64,000 bases of DNA from CAZEBW01 sp964510205. GTDB lineage: Bacteria; Chloroflexota; Anaerolineae; VGOG01. Of this stretch, positions 8,936-18,737 are shown piece after piece. Numbering within the stretch: position 1 is the stretch's first letter; every line of letters begins with the position of its first letter. The position numbers and the translations under genes were made by a program. The notes beneath the pieces are model-generated. The model searched no databases. It saw only the letters and a list, made by a program, of their open reading frames with translations, and was not told the origin of the DNA. The stretch lies in the NCBI GenBank assembly GCA_964510205.1, contig CAZEBW010000004.1, positions 28,484 through 92,483 on the forward strand. Direction: 5' to 3'.

Positions 8936-9964
8936 ATGATATCGGTCATTAGAAAAGCAGTTCTCCTGGGCGTGGTACTGGGCCTGCTGAGCCTTGCTGG
9001 CTGCGACTTCGGCGACCTGTTGGCAGGGAGAGGGACGCCGACGCCGAACATACCTGATCTCAGTGAGCTGGTCCCCGATGACTGGACCATCGAGAAAAGA
9101 GTGGAAGTAGACGTTGACGGGGACAGCGAGGTCGAGTGGCTCGTCATCTACCGCTACGACAAATCTCCCAGAGGCTTCGGCGGCCCTCTGGGGGGCGTGA
9201 TTTATGACCGCCAGCCCGACAGGTCGCCCGAGAATCTGGCCACGCCGGAGCCGTACCGGCCGTCCATTCTGGTGGCTTACCACCTCTTGCCGGGGAAGGG
9301 CGGAAAGGGCTATTTGGGGGAAAACCTGGGCGGCGAGGATACGCCCTGGCCTAGAGTGGCGCAATATGATGCCAACGGGGATGGCCGCGAGGAACTGGTG
9401 ATCCTGGGCTACTCCTTTCCCGGTTTCCCCACTAGCCTGGCCATCTTCCGTTGGGTGGATAGGCAGAGAGGCTATGAGACTCTGATCCGCACAGAGGGCG
9501 AGGGCGCAGACGTGCTGTGGGGCGATGCCGGGGTCGAGCTGAAACCCGCCTTTGGCGAGGGGCCTATAGGAACGGTCATCGTGAGAAGCAGGCTGCATCA
9601 CCCCTACTGGTATCTGCGTAGTCAGATTGGCCGCCGAATCGTTTACGAGTGGGATGATGCCCAGACGAAGCTGGTGAAGAAATCCGAAAACATTGATTTC
9701 GTCTTTGGTCGCCCTCGGGGCGCCGAGCAGTCCAAGCAGAAGCAGTACCCCGTGGCCTATCCCGAGGCTGCCGTGCTGGCGTACTACGAAGATGGGCGCA
9801 TAGAGGACATCGTTGCTGTGCAGGAAAACGAGGACGGGGAGGCTAAGGTGAACGTGCGACTGACGGTTGATGGCCAGCTTGTGGAGGATGTCTGTAGCCT
9901 CACCAGGAAATCCACCGGAAAGGTGAAGGACGTGACAAAGTGGGAGGTGAGTTGTCCGGAATGA
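8936..9964 (+). CDS. Lipoprotein of unknown function with DxDGDxE motifs
   Basis: The 342-residue protein starts at ATG 8936 behind GGCGGAACA. It has a signal peptide with lipobox LSLAGC (Cys23) and a short Thr/Pro linker. Two segments, VDVDGDSEVEWLV near 60 and YDANGDGREELVILG near 143, resemble the calcium-binding turns of VCBS/FG-GAP-like repeats that precede a beta strand. No enzyme motif is visible. It lies between lon and enolase on the same strand and ends just before an octad array. Confidence 0.6.
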   Translation: MISVIRKAVLLGVVLGLLSLAGCDFGDLLAGRGTPTPNIPDLSELVPDDWTIEKRVEVDVDGDSEVEWLVIYRYDKSPRGFGGPLGGVIYDRQPDRSPENLATPEPYRPSILVAYHLLPGKGGKGYLGENLGGEDTPWPRVAQYDANGDGREELVILGYSFPGFPTSLAIFRWVDRQRGYETLIRTEGEGADVLWGDAGVELKPAFGEGPIGTVIVRSRLHHPYWYLRSQIGRRIVYEWDDAQTKLVKKSENIDFVFGRPRGAEQSKQKQYPVAYPEAAVLAYYEDGRIEDIVAVQENEDGEAKVNVRLTVDGQLVEDVCSLTRKSTGKVKDVTKWEVSCPE

Positions 9965-9971
9965 TGTCTGT

Positions 9972-10034
9972 GATTCGTAGGTTCGTAGATTCGTAAATTC
10001 GTGGGTTCGTAGATTCGTAAGTTCGTAGATTCGT
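9972..10034. repeat. Octad array, TTCGTAGA words
   Basis: About seven 8-bp words (TTCGTAGA, TTCGTAAA, TTCGTGGG and variants) between the lipoprotein stop and the enolase leader. Confidence 0.75.
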
Positions 10035-10059
10035 GTTACCGACTGGAGGAGGCTGAACG

Positions 10060-11370
<1,311 letters not shown>

Positions 11371-11374
11371 TGAT

Positions 11375-11403
11375 TTGACATCAGGCCCGATTAACGGTAC
11401 AAT
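11375..11403 (+). promoter_or_regulatory. Sigma-70-type promoter for the coiled-coil membrane protein
   Basis: TTGACA (11375-11380), a 17-bp spacer and TACAAT (11398-11403), starting 5 bp after the enolase stop and pointing at the gene starting at 11499. Confidence 0.75.
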
Positions 11404-11498
11404 AGAAGGTGATGTTATATTCTCTTGCTTGGGCTCGGTCTGAGACCTTCGCCCAACGGAGGATGTCGGTTCTGGGCTGTCCAAGTTAGGAGGATCAC

Positions 11499-11849
11499 AT
11501 GCGAGCTACTTTACCCAAAATACCCCAGAGTGTGGAGCGAACCCTCGGCCCAGAGGCGACGGGTGACTTGAGCCAGTGGTTCGAGATTGTTCTGGTTGAA
11601 CACGCCGTGCGTCGTGACGAGTATCGTGAGGTGCTTTCACGTCTGGACATCCTAGAGCACGACGTCGCCGATGTGAAGGACGGAATCACCGACCTGCACC
11701 GCACAATGGATGATCGCTTCGATCGGATGAACGAGCGCTTCGATGAAATGTACAGGCACATCAGCACCATGACCCGCTGGACGGTGGGGACGCTGGCTCT
11801 GTTGGGCACCATCATGACCATCCTGATGGCTATCGCTCAGTTCACCTGA
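11499..11849 (+). CDS. Small coiled-coil protein with C-terminal membrane segment
   Basis: The 116-residue protein is preceded by TTAGGAGGATCAC. Residues 35-90 are strongly charged with heptad spacing (DILEHDVADV, DDRFDRMNERFDEM), typical of a coiled coil. A single hydrophobic segment (WTVGTLALLGTIMTILMAIA) ends the chain, so it should be tail-anchored with the coil in the cytoplasm. The family resembles the many small coiled-coil/TM proteins annotated as hypothetical, so no function is assigned. It has its own promoter and terminator, so it is a monocistronic unit. Confidence 0.65.
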   Translation: MRATLPKIPQSVERTLGPEATGDLSQWFEIVLVEHAVRRDEYREVLSRLDILEHDVADVKDGITDLHRTMDDRFDRMNERFDEMYRHISTMTRWTVGTLALLGTIMTILMAIAQFT

Positions 11850-11891
11850 TTACAACTAGCTTCTTGCATAAACGGCAGGGATTTCATCCAG

Positions 11892-11928
11892 AAAAGCCAC
11901 CAGAGGTCTTACCTCTGGTGGCTTTTTG
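11892..11928 (+). terminator. Rho-independent terminator, possibly bidirectional
   Basis: AAAAGCCACCAGAGG and CCTCTGGTGGCTTTTT form a perfect stem with a T run on the plus strand and an A run on the other side. It separates the plus-strand gene from the convergent glycan operon. Confidence 0.85.
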
Positions 11929-11937
11929 TCTTGGAGA

Positions 11938-12020
11938 GCCCACCCTCCCCTAGCCCCTCCCTGTGAGGGAGGGGAACATCATGCTCCTCCCCCTCGGAGG
12001 GGGAGGCTGGGTGGGGGAGC
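11938..12020. repeat. G/C-rich three-stem palindromic element
   Basis: Outer arms CCCACCC and GGGTGGG enclose two hairpins, CCCCTCCCTGTGAGGGAGGGG and a CTCCTCCCCCT/AGGGGGAG stem. It resembles the widespread bacterial G-rich intergenic repeats. A one-hairpin relative lies at 54772-54814. Confidence 0.6.
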
Positions 12021-12117
12021 TTCAGTAGATCACAGTCGCTCGCGGTGGATTGCCAAATCCACCGCCAAACCGCTGGATCTGGCGATCCAGCGGGAGCAAA
12101 TTGTGATGTACTGAGCT
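12019..12117. repeat. Cloverleaf-like palindromic element, full copy
   Basis: Outer arms AGCTTCAGTAGATCACA and TGTGATGTACTGAGCT pair. Inside are GCTC/GAGC and two hairpins: GGTGGATT-gcca-AATCCACC and CGCTGGATC-tggc-GATCCAGCG. A second copy with different stem sequences but the same loops lies at 51108-51199; a decayed copy lies at 32700-32753. Confidence 0.7.
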
Positions 12118-12127
12118 TCGATGATTT

Positions 12128-13591
12128 CTAGACAGACTCTTCCAGCTCCGGACGAGCCTCTTCTGTCAGCCTGGCGGCAGCCACCGCCAAACCGATGTAC
12201 AGCCAGAACAGGGCCACGGCGTGGGGGAAGCTGAAGAGGTAATGGTCGAGGATGCCGCCTATCAGTCCCCCCACCACGGCTGTTTGAAGACCCAACAGGA
12301 TGGCCTCCAAACGCGGATCGTGCTCCATGTTTTTCCAACTGCGCCAGGTATACCTGAAGAAGATGGCCATGATGACCAAGAACACGCCCAGCCCCACCAG
12401 GCCCATCTCCTCGGCGATGAGCAGGTAGAGGCTGGATACGCCCAGGTAGATGTCTATATCGGGCGTGCCGATGAAGCCTACGCCGATCCAGGGGTAGCGG
12501 CTGATGAGGATGAAGGCGTCTTTGTACTCCCCCAGACGCATTTGGCTGGCCAGGTCTTGAAACTGCACTCCCTCGGTGAAGTGTATGACGTATTCTCGCG
12601 TCTGCGGCAGGAGCAGGACGAGCAGGCCCGCAGCAGCCAGCACGGGCAACAGGCGGCGATACTTGATCACGGCCAGCAGGACCAGGGCGCAGCCGAGGCC
12701 GGCCATTGAGCCTCGCGAGAAGGTCAGAATCAGACAGAGGCCCATCGCCGCCAACATGGGTGCGGCCAATGTGCGCTTCAGGAGCGGGCGCCGCGTGAAA
12801 AGCTGGGGGACGGTCAGCGACGCCACCAGGATCAACAGGCCGCCCAAAATGTTGGGGTCCACGGAGGTGCCGATGGCCCGCATGGGCAGCGAGGGGTCGT
12901 CGCGGATGAAGCGCAGCACCCCCCAGCCGGCCGGGTAGTTGAAGACGCGCAGGGCGGAGAGGAGGCGGACGGTGAGGGCGCGGGGCAGGAGATAGAGCAC
13001 CACGCCAATCAGGGCTTCCCCGAAGCCGGCCAAGATGATGACCAGCACCAACTGCTCCAGCTCCTTGCGGGTGCGCACGCAGTTGACCGTTACGAAAAAC
13101 AGGGCGATGCCCATGATGATCTCGGCGAAGCGGCGCACGGCGTTGGGCGTGGGACTGGCGTGGGCCAGGCCGGCCACGAAGGAGACGAAGGCCAGGAACA
13201 GGAAAATGACGATGGGCAGGGCCAAAGGGGAGGTCACGAACTCCTGCTGCTGGCCGGTGACCAGGTGGGCCAGCCAGACGGCGAACAGCACCGCCAGCAC
13301 CAGGTTCGGAAAAGTGGGGGTGAAGCCGATCTTGATGGGCAGGGCGCCGAAGGGCAGCAGGCAGACGATGCCGATGAGGGCCATGAAGCCGAATTGAGTG
13401 CTCTGCAACATCATCAGTCCGCTGACAAGCGCCATCACCAGGGCCGCCGTGATCAGCGGGCCGGGATAGGCGATCAGCCATCCCCCGATGATTCCCAGCG
13501 CCAGGCAGAGGGCTATCACCGCCAGGGCCACCACCCAGCGCTTGTCGGATACGAAAATGGATTGTAGGCGGTTGTAGGTGGAGTTTTGCAT
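12128..13591 (-). CDS. O-antigen ligase / polymerase-like membrane protein
   Basis: The 487-residue protein has about a dozen hydrophobic segments and the layout of the O-antigen ligase/Wzy superfamily. A large soluble loop follows the ISRYPWIGVGF motif near residue 370, then SSLYLLIAEEMGLVG, the usual C-terminal signature. Such proteins transfer or polymerise lipid-linked glycans on the outer face of the membrane. The start follows GGAGGTCTTT. It is the last gene of the glycan operon, downstream of four GT39-like genes. Whether it acts as polymerase or ligase cannot be decided from sequence. Confidence 0.8.
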   Translation of the reverse strand: MQNSTYNRLQSIFVSDKRWVVALAVIALCLALGIIGGWLIAYPGPLITAALVMALVSGLMMLQSTQFGFMALIGIVCLLPFGALPIKIGFTPTFPNLVLAVLFAVWLAHLVTGQQQEFVTSPLALPIVIFLFLAFVSFVAGLAHASPTPNAVRRFAEIIMGIALFFVTVNCVRTRKELEQLVLVIILAGFGEALIGVVLYLLPRALTVRLLSALRVFNYPAGWGVLRFIRDDPSLPMRAIGTSVDPNILGGLLILVASLTVPQLFTRRPLLKRTLAAPMLAAMGLCLILTFSRGSMAGLGCALVLLAVIKYRRLLPVLAAAGLLVLLLPQTREYVIHFTEGVQFQDLASQMRLGEYKDAFILISRYPWIGVGFIGTPDIDIYLGVSSLYLLIAEEMGLVGLGVFLVIMAIFFRYTWRSWKNMEHDPRLEAILLGLQTAVVGGLIGGILDHYLFSFPHAVALFWLYIGLAVAAARLTEEARPELEESV

Positions 13592-13603
13592 AAAGACCTC
13601 CGG

Positions 13604-13735
13604 GGTTCGTAGATTCGTAAATTCGTAAATTCGTAAATTCGTAGATTCGTAGATTCGTGGGTTCGTGGATTTGATCCCGAATTTATGAGTCCCGAGTCTA
13701 CGAATCTACCAGTTTCACGTTTCACGTTTTACGGT
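13604..13735. repeat. Composite octad/heptad array
   Basis: Eight-bp TTCGTAGA/TTCGTAAA words are followed by converging words (TCTACGAATCTACC) and then heptads TTTCACG. The last heptads encode the VKRET end of the broken GT39 gene. Confidence 0.75.
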
Positions 13736-14035
13736 AATGGTGACAGGCAGTAGGATTCTGTTGTCCTTTATCTCTCCATCATCTCCCAAGATTGGCAATC
13801 GTTGCTCTGTCGCCAGTTCGTACATTCCGACCTCCAGCCAATGTGGTCCCGCTGGAGTGTCCTCTCGGACAGTCAGGATGTACTCGTCTTCGATGACCTC
13901 GCCGACGTCCCAGACGGAAGTGGGATAATCGCCCTCCAAAGGCTGGCTGTCCATCTGCCCCCAGATGTGCGCCGCGACGTCATGTGATGAAGCCGCCGCG
14001 ACGTCATATGATGAAGCGGCCTCGACGTCATATGA
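13715..14035 (-). pseudogene. Separated C-terminal module of the GT39-like protein upstream
   Basis: This stretch continues the frame of the gene at 14036-16144 after its TAA. Reading on gives SYDV, EAASSYDV, AAASSHDV and then AAHIWGQMDSQP and a full beta module ending DNRILLPVTITVKRET. The paralogues contain the same module uninterrupted (FTHVL..., RIWAQEDSWP..., DRVLLSKV). The gene was therefore probably a single 810-codon frame (13715-16144) before the stop. Internal reinitiation at the ATG at 13954 is possible but would yield only 79 residues. Confidence 0.75.
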
Positions 14036-14044
14036 TTAAGCGGC
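13973..14044. repeat. Three 24-bp repeats carrying a nonsense change
   Basis: Units at 13973-13996, 13997-14020 and 14021-14044. On the coding (minus) strand two units contain GCTTCATCA and the first-read one contains GCTTAATCA, so one C-to-A change makes the TAA stop of the GT39-like gene. Confidence 0.85.
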
Positions 14045-16144
14045 CTCGTCAATCAGGTGGGTGAAGATGGTGTAATCGGTGTCCATCTCTGCCTCAGCTC
14101 GCCAGTAGAGGGTCAGGTGGATCTCCTCGTCTGGCCTAAGCTCGACTTTGTCCACTTTGTATCCGATCAGAGTGACCTTGTTATCCAGGTTGAAATCCAA
14201 CGGGTTATCAATCGCTACCTCCCGACGTTCTCGCGGGAGCATCTTCAACTGACCGATGACGACGCTTGGGGGATCAAGTTTTGAACCAGTGGTGGGGTCG
14301 TAGTGCCCCACCTCAACTCGCACGAGGCTGGGCGCTTGGGCGTCCTCGCTGATGGGCAGCCGATAGGCGTCGGCGATGATCCCCCCTGGGGCCCACAAGC
14401 TGGTGGGATACGAACCCCAACCGGGATAGGTGTCCTCAGATCCCACTAGTTCGCCCCCGCGCCCCAGCAGGTGGATAAACAGGTAGTAGTCCTTCTCCTC
14501 CATCTCCGCCAGCCCCTGCCAGTAGAAAGTGACGCCCAGCGTCTCGCCCGGCCTGACCGTCTCTCTATCTAGTTTGAAACCGAGCAGTCGGATTTTCTCT
14601 CCAAAATCGTGGACCACCCCTGGCGGGACCTCGCTGGGGGAGACGATGGGCGGCCTGGCGTAGGCAGGGTGGATGTAGACAAATGGACAGAGGGCGGCGA
14701 AGGCGAACATGGCCAGACCTATCACCGTCACCAGGATGTTAACGTATCTCCCAGATACCAGTTGGCTCAGGCCCAGCATCAGCAGGACGGATATGGCGGA
14801 GATGGCGGGAAATAGCAGCCGTCCCTGGCTGGCGGGCGTCGTCCACGTCCAGCGAACTAGTCCCGCGAAGACGATGCCCAGCCAGAGGATGAGGACAAAG
14901 AAACCAGGTTTTTCCCGTTTCACAGTACTTCCCTGGGCGTTTGGAGTGTTCGTAAACTGGTGTGTTTTGGGTCCAAAGGATGCGAAAAACCTGGTTTCTG
15001 ACAACCAACGCCGTCTCACAAACCAAATCCCCAAGCCCACCAGGGCCAGCAAGCTTACCACGTCCAGGATGGCGTAGGCGGCGGGCGCAACCAAGATGCT
15101 GAACCAGCCAAACAGCGCCCAGAAAGACATGCGCAGGCCCCGAAACTCGCCCCACAGTTCTGACAGATTCGATGGCCCACTATCTCGGCCCACCACGGCC
15201 AGCATGGCGTTGAGGCCGGTCGGGTCCCCGTAAAGCTGCCAATTCCTGACGTACCACCAGCCAGCCACCGCCAGCACTACGGCAAGGACGATCAGCCCCC
15301 CGATCAACGGCCTCGCCGACCGGCGGCGGTAGGCTTGCACGACGAGGACGACGGCGGTCAAGATCAACAGGCCCAGGCCGCTGAGCTTGGAGAGGCAGGC
15401 CAAACCTAGGACGAGGCCCAACAACACGTAATACGCAATACGCAATACGAACAGGCGGCGTGTTGCGTACTGCGTATTGCGTATTTCGTATTGCGTATTG
15501 CGTACCAACAGAAGCAGCGTCAGTGACGATAGGAAGACCACTAGATTGTCGTTGTTGATGGAGCTGCTGATGAACAAGAACTGCGGGATGAAGGCGTTGA
15601 TGGCTGCGGCGCCGAGGGCGAGGTGTTCGCGGTCAGGGAAGACCTCCAGAGCGAGTCTATGCGTCAAGAACACGGTGCCTGCCCCCAGGAGCACCGACAG
15701 CAGGCGGACGAGGTGCACCGCCAAAGCTGTGCCCTGAAAGGGGAAACTCTCCCGCCGGGTATGGACGATCACGTTCTTGTTGCCTGCATCCAGCGGCGTG
15801 CCGACGTTGCGCTGGGGATTGTACCAGAGTAGGTCCTCCGCCTCGCTGGTATCGCTCCAGAAAGTGGTCAGTGCGCCGATCAGGTAATACAGAGGCGGCT
15901 GGCTGCCCTCCTGCTCCCACAATCCCGGCTCTTCGGGGTTCTGCACCGGCAGTCCCTTCCCATCAGCAAGATGCTTGATGAAGAAGTAGTGGTAGATCTC
16001 ATCGGGCGCCTCGAAGATGGGCGTGACCAGGCTGTAGGTGATGCCCAGGGCGATGAACGTGGTTAGAATTAGGGTTATGGCCCAGTGTTGTCTCATAGTG
16101 CAAAGTCCTACGTCCCACGTCCTACGTCTCACGTCCGAAGTCAT
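14036..16144 (-). CDS. GT39-like membrane glycosyltransferase, truncated by an in-frame stop
   Basis: The 702-residue protein has an N-terminal membrane half with a GT-C-type first loop (FEAPDEIYHY near 48, acidic pair conserved in the paralogues) and GSQPPLYY. Its C-terminal half carries extracytoplasmic beta modules, one complete (LLGFKLDRETVRPGE ... PTSLWAPGG) and one cut at FTHLIDEAA by the stop. It should move sugars from polyprenyl-phosphate donors on the outer face. The first ~16 residues (MTSDVRRRTWDVGL) come from a heptad array; the core starts at MRQHWAI. The in-frame NTQYEIRNTQYATRR segment near residue 220 is also heptad-encoded. The start overlaps the previous gene by ATGA. Confidence 0.75.
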   Translation of the reverse strand: MTSDVRRRTWDVGLCTMRQHWAITLILTTFIALGITYSLVTPIFEAPDEIYHYFFIKHLADGKGLPVQNPEEPGLWEQEGSQPPLYYLIGALTTFWSDTSEAEDLLWYNPQRNVGTPLDAGNKNVIVHTRRESFPFQGTALAVHLVRLLSVLLGAGTVFLTHRLALEVFPDREHLALGAAAINAFIPQFLFISSSINNDNLVVFLSSLTLLLLVRNTQYEIRNTQYATRRLFVLRIAYYVLLGLVLGLACLSKLSGLGLLILTAVVLVVQAYRRRSARPLIGGLIVLAVVLAVAGWWYVRNWQLYGDPTGLNAMLAVVGRDSGPSNLSELWGEFRGLRMSFWALFGWFSILVAPAAYAILDVVSLLALVGLGIWFVRRRWLSETRFFASFGPKTHQFTNTPNAQGSTVKREKPGFFVLILWLGIVFAGLVRWTWTTPASQGRLLFPAISAISVLLMLGLSQLVSGRYVNILVTVIGLAMFAFAALCPFVYIHPAYARPPIVSPSEVPPGVVHDFGEKIRLLGFKLDRETVRPGETLGVTFYWQGLAEMEEKDYYLFIHLLGRGGELVGSEDTYPGWGSYPTSLWAPGGIIADAYRLPISEDAQAPSLVRVEVGHYDPTTGSKLDPPSVVIGQLKMLPRERREVAIDNPLDFNLDNKVTLIGYKVDKVELRPDEEIHLTLYWRAEAEMDTDYTIFTHLIDEAA
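15426..15505. repeat. Inverted heptad arrays inside a GT39-like gene
   Basis: CGCAATA words on the left and converging TATTGCG words on the right, so the two arms can pair. They are read in frame as a loop peptide. Confidence 0.75.
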
Positions 16145-16179
16145 TGACTTAGGACCTCGGACTTAGGACCTAGGACTAT
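16103..16179. repeat. Heptad arrays spanning a stop/start overlap
   Basis: CGTCCCA/CGTCCTA words run into GGACCTC/GGACTTA words. They encode the C-terminus of one GT39-like protein, the ATGA overlap and the N-terminus of the next. Confidence 0.75.
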
Positions 16180-18486
16180 TCTCACTTTGCTCAACAGGAT
16201 TCGGTTGCCCATCAGCCGGCCGTCCTGGTCGAGGAGGTCTAAGCGATTCCCGGTCTCAGCCAGGTAGAGCCCCACCTCGATCTCGTAGACGTCGGGAGGG
16301 GCGTCGGGGGCGATGTCTAGCTCGTATTGGTCCACGACGATTTGCCCCCTGGCCCAGGCGGAAGTGGAAGGCTGCGGCTGGCGGTCCGCTCCTGCCCAGA
16401 TCTGATCTCCCTCTCTCAGCAGGTGGACGAAGACGGTGTAGGCGTCCCTCATCTCGGCCAGGCTCTGCCAGTACAGAGTAAGGTGGATGGCTTCGCCCGG
16501 CTCGGCCTTTCTGCGGTCCATCTCGTAGCCCACCAGGGCGATCTGGCCCCCAAAGTTGAAATGCACCGGATTGGGCAGCCCGGTTTCGGACCTGGGCAAG
16601 ACCCCGATTTTCCCGAAGCGCACGTTATCTCCCGCAAGTTCTCCATTGGCCCCGTACACGGGTAGGCGTTCGCCCGTCGCAGCGTCGTAAGGCCCCACCT
16701 CCAGTTGGGCCGAACTGGGGGCGTAGGTCGTCTCTGGCAGCGTCAGGGTGTAGGCGTCCGCGATGGCGTCGCCGGCCTGCCACAGCGTGGTAGGGAAGCT
16801 GCCCAGTCCGGGGAAGGTGTTCCTCTGGGCTATGACGAGATCGTTTTCGTCCAGCAGGTGAACGAAGACGGCGTAGTCCCGGTTCATCTCGGCCAGGGAT
16901 TGCCAGTACAGGGTGACGGTTAGCGAATCGCCGGGTTGCAGGTTGTAGGTTGTAGGTTGCAGGTTGTAGCCCAGCAGCTTCATCACTCCGCCGAAGTTCA
17001 TATCCAGGCGATTTGGGATGGCCTCGATCTGTTCGGGAGAGAGCAGGGGCGGCCTGGCGTAGGCTGGGGCGATGTAGGCCACGGGACAGATGCAGGCGAA
17101 CACGAACATCGCTCCGGCCAGCAGGGCTGTGGCCTTGCCTCGCCAGCGGGTGGGAATGAGTTGTAACCATCCCAGCAGGGGCAGGATGGCGAGGGACGCA
17201 GTGGCTGGGAAGAGGTGCCGCCCAGAGGGTGCAAAGACCCACTGCAGCCAGCGCAGCAGGGCGGCGAAGACCAGTAAGCTCCACAGCAGGAGCAGGGCTA
17301 AGCCCTGCCATGTGTCATTGCGAGGAGCGGAGCGACGAAGCAATCTCCTCCTTGCGGCTTGGGGATTGCTTCGCTTCGCTCGCAATGACACATCCGTGAG
17401 TTTGGTCCCGTTTCTAACGACTAGAACTAACAGCCCCAGGGCGCCCAGGCGCACCACAATTCGCAGGACGGTGTAGATCCAAGGGTGGACGTGGACATTG
17501 CCCCAGCCGAAGGCGGCCCAAAAGGACAGCTCCATCTGAGAGAACTCGTGGATCAACTCGCCGAGGGTGAGCTGCGGCCGGCCGGGGCCCACGATGGCTT
17601 GGTGGATCTGCACCCCCAGCGGGTCGCCGTGCAATCGCCAATTCAAAGTATACCACCATCCGGCTACGATGGCAACAACAGCAAAGACGATCAGGCATGC
17701 CTTGAGAAAGGCCCACCCAGAGCCTCTGCGCCAGGCGGCCATGGCGATGGCCACGACCGCAGCAGGCAGCAGGGCCAGCGCGCTCGCTTTGGTGATGAGG
17801 GCCAATCCCACGGTCAGCCCCAGCCAGACCAGACGGCGGGTGGAGAGGCCCCTTCTCCTCAGGCGGACCATGAGCCACAGGGCCAGGGTGCACAGGGCCG
17901 ACACTGCGCTGTCGTTGCTCACTGCACTTGATATAAAGATGAACTGCGGATTGAAGGCCACCAGGCCCGCTGCACCAGCGGCGAAAGAACGTTGCCGGGG
18001 GAACAACTCCAGCGCAATCAGATAGGTGGCCAAGACGGTGGTTGCTCCCCAGAGCACCGACACCAGGCGGGCCATACGAACGGCCAACACCGCGCCGCGA
18101 TAGGGGAAGCGTTCCTCGTTGGTGTGAAGCACTCGGTTTTTGTTGTCGTTGACCGTGCCAGGCGCGCTGTAGCCCCAGAAAGGATTGAGCCACGCCAGGT
18201 TCTGCCAATCGTCGTCTTCGATCCAGAACGTAGCCAAAGCCGCCGTGACATAATACAGTGGGGGCTGGGTGGCCTCCTGTCTCATCAGAGGCTGCGTTTG
18301 CGCCAGGCTCTGCACCGGCAGACCTTTCCCGTCGCCCAGCCATTTGACGTAAGGGTAATGCCACAACTCGTCGGGCTTCTCGAAGAGGGGCGTGGCTGCG
18401 TTGTAGGCGATGCCCAGGGCGAAAAACGCGGTTAGGATTAGGATGATGGCCCAATGTTGTTTGATGGTCCGAGGTCCCCTATCCAT
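16141..18486 (-). CDS. GT39-like membrane glycosyltransferase with two C-terminal beta modules
   Basis: The 781-residue protein has an N-terminal GT-C membrane half (FEKPDELWHY near 48, ATQPPLYY) and two tandem extracytoplasmic modules of about 125 residues. Each module has the pattern LLGYxL, LTLYWQSLAEM, DYxVFVHLL, G.FPTTLW, LEVGxYDxxTGxRL. Repeats are read in frame in several places: N-terminus MDRGPRTI (heptads), SLRAKRSNP...APRNDT near residue 385 (a palindromic element, 17313-17390), NLQPTTYNLQPG between domains (heptads) and the C-terminal LGPKSEVLSQ. Close paralogue of the next gene (780 residues), so probably a tandem duplication. It acts at the outer face of the membrane in glycan assembly. 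Confidence 0.8.
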   Translation of the reverse strand: MDRGPRTIKQHWAIILILTAFFALGIAYNAATPLFEKPDELWHYPYVKWLGDGKGLPVQSLAQTQPLMRQEATQPPLYYVTAALATFWIEDDDWQNLAWLNPFWGYSAPGTVNDNKNRVLHTNEERFPYRGAVLAVRMARLVSVLWGATTVLATYLIALELFPRQRSFAAGAAGLVAFNPQFIFISSAVSNDSAVSALCTLALWLMVRLRRRGLSTRRLVWLGLTVGLALITKASALALLPAAVVAIAMAAWRRGSGWAFLKACLIVFAVVAIVAGWWYTLNWRLHGDPLGVQIHQAIVGPGRPQLTLGELIHEFSQMELSFWAAFGWGNVHVHPWIYTVLRIVVRLGALGLLVLVVRNGTKLTDVSLRAKRSNPQAARRRLLRRSAPRNDTWQGLALLLLWSLLVFAALLRWLQWVFAPSGRHLFPATASLAILPLLGWLQLIPTRWRGKATALLAGAMFVFACICPVAYIAPAYARPPLLSPEQIEAIPNRLDMNFGGVMKLLGYNLQPTTYNLQPGDSLTVTLYWQSLAEMNRDYAVFVHLLDENDLVIAQRNTFPGLGSFPTTLWQAGDAIADAYTLTLPETTYAPSSAQLEVGPYDAATGERLPVYGANGELAGDNVRFGKIGVLPRSETGLPNPVHFNFGGQIALVGYEMDRRKAEPGEAIHLTLYWQSLAEMRDAYTVFVHLLREGDQIWAGADRQPQPSTSAWARGQIVVDQYELDIAPDAPPDVYEIEVGLYLAETGNRLDLLDQDGRLMGNRILLSKVRIVLGPKSEVLSQ
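16934..16969. repeat. Heptad array, GGTTGTA words, inside a GT39-like gene
   Basis: About five GGTTGTA/GGTTGCA words, read as the NLQPTTYNLQP linker between membrane part and beta modules. Confidence 0.7.
17313..17390. repeat. TGTCATTGCGAG palindromic element, copy 1
   Basis: Begins TGTCATTGCGAGGAGCGG and ends CGCTCGCAATGACA, with GCAATCTCC/GGGATTGC inside. It is read in frame within a GT39-like gene. Related copies: 56648-56729, 63858-63960 and a partial one at 63971. Confidence 0.75.
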
Positions 18487-18530
18487 AGTCCATAGTCCTA
18501 GGTCCGATGGAAGGCGGCCTCGGACCTAGC
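18466..18530. repeat. Inverted heptad arrays at a GT39-like gene start
   Basis: GGTCCGA, CATAGTC and TAGTCCT words flank the start codon at 18486, with a converging GGACCTAG arm after it. Confidence 0.65.
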
Positions 18531-18565
18531 GCGATTTCACAAAACAGGCATTGATTCTTGAGACA

Positions 18566-18609
18566 GCGTCCGCCAGGGGCTCCGCTGCGCTCAAGCCCCT
18601 GGCTCAGTC
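18566..18609. repeat. GCCAGGGG stem-loop repeat, copy 1, in the 18487-18737 gene-free stretch
   Basis: GCGTCCGCCAGGGG, a 16-bp middle, then CCCCTGGCTCAGTC. A second copy at 49000-49042 has the two flanks exchanged. Further small GC hairpins fill 18610-18700. I see no gene in this stretch. Confidence 0.6.
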
Positions 18610-18737
18610 TACAAAGCCCCCGCTGGGGCTGGGGTCGTCAGGCCGCAGGCCTTTGTACCTGAGCCCGGCGGCTTCAGCCCCGGGCGGAGTGGCGGCGGAG
18701 TCAACCTTTGTTGTGTGATGCAGTGCTAGGCTTGGAT

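Noticed and set aside
9972..10034. tRNA or attachment site at the TTCGTAGA array
   Set aside because: The TTCG words resemble a T-loop only by chance; no cloverleaf with anticodon stem can be drawn, and no integrase is present.
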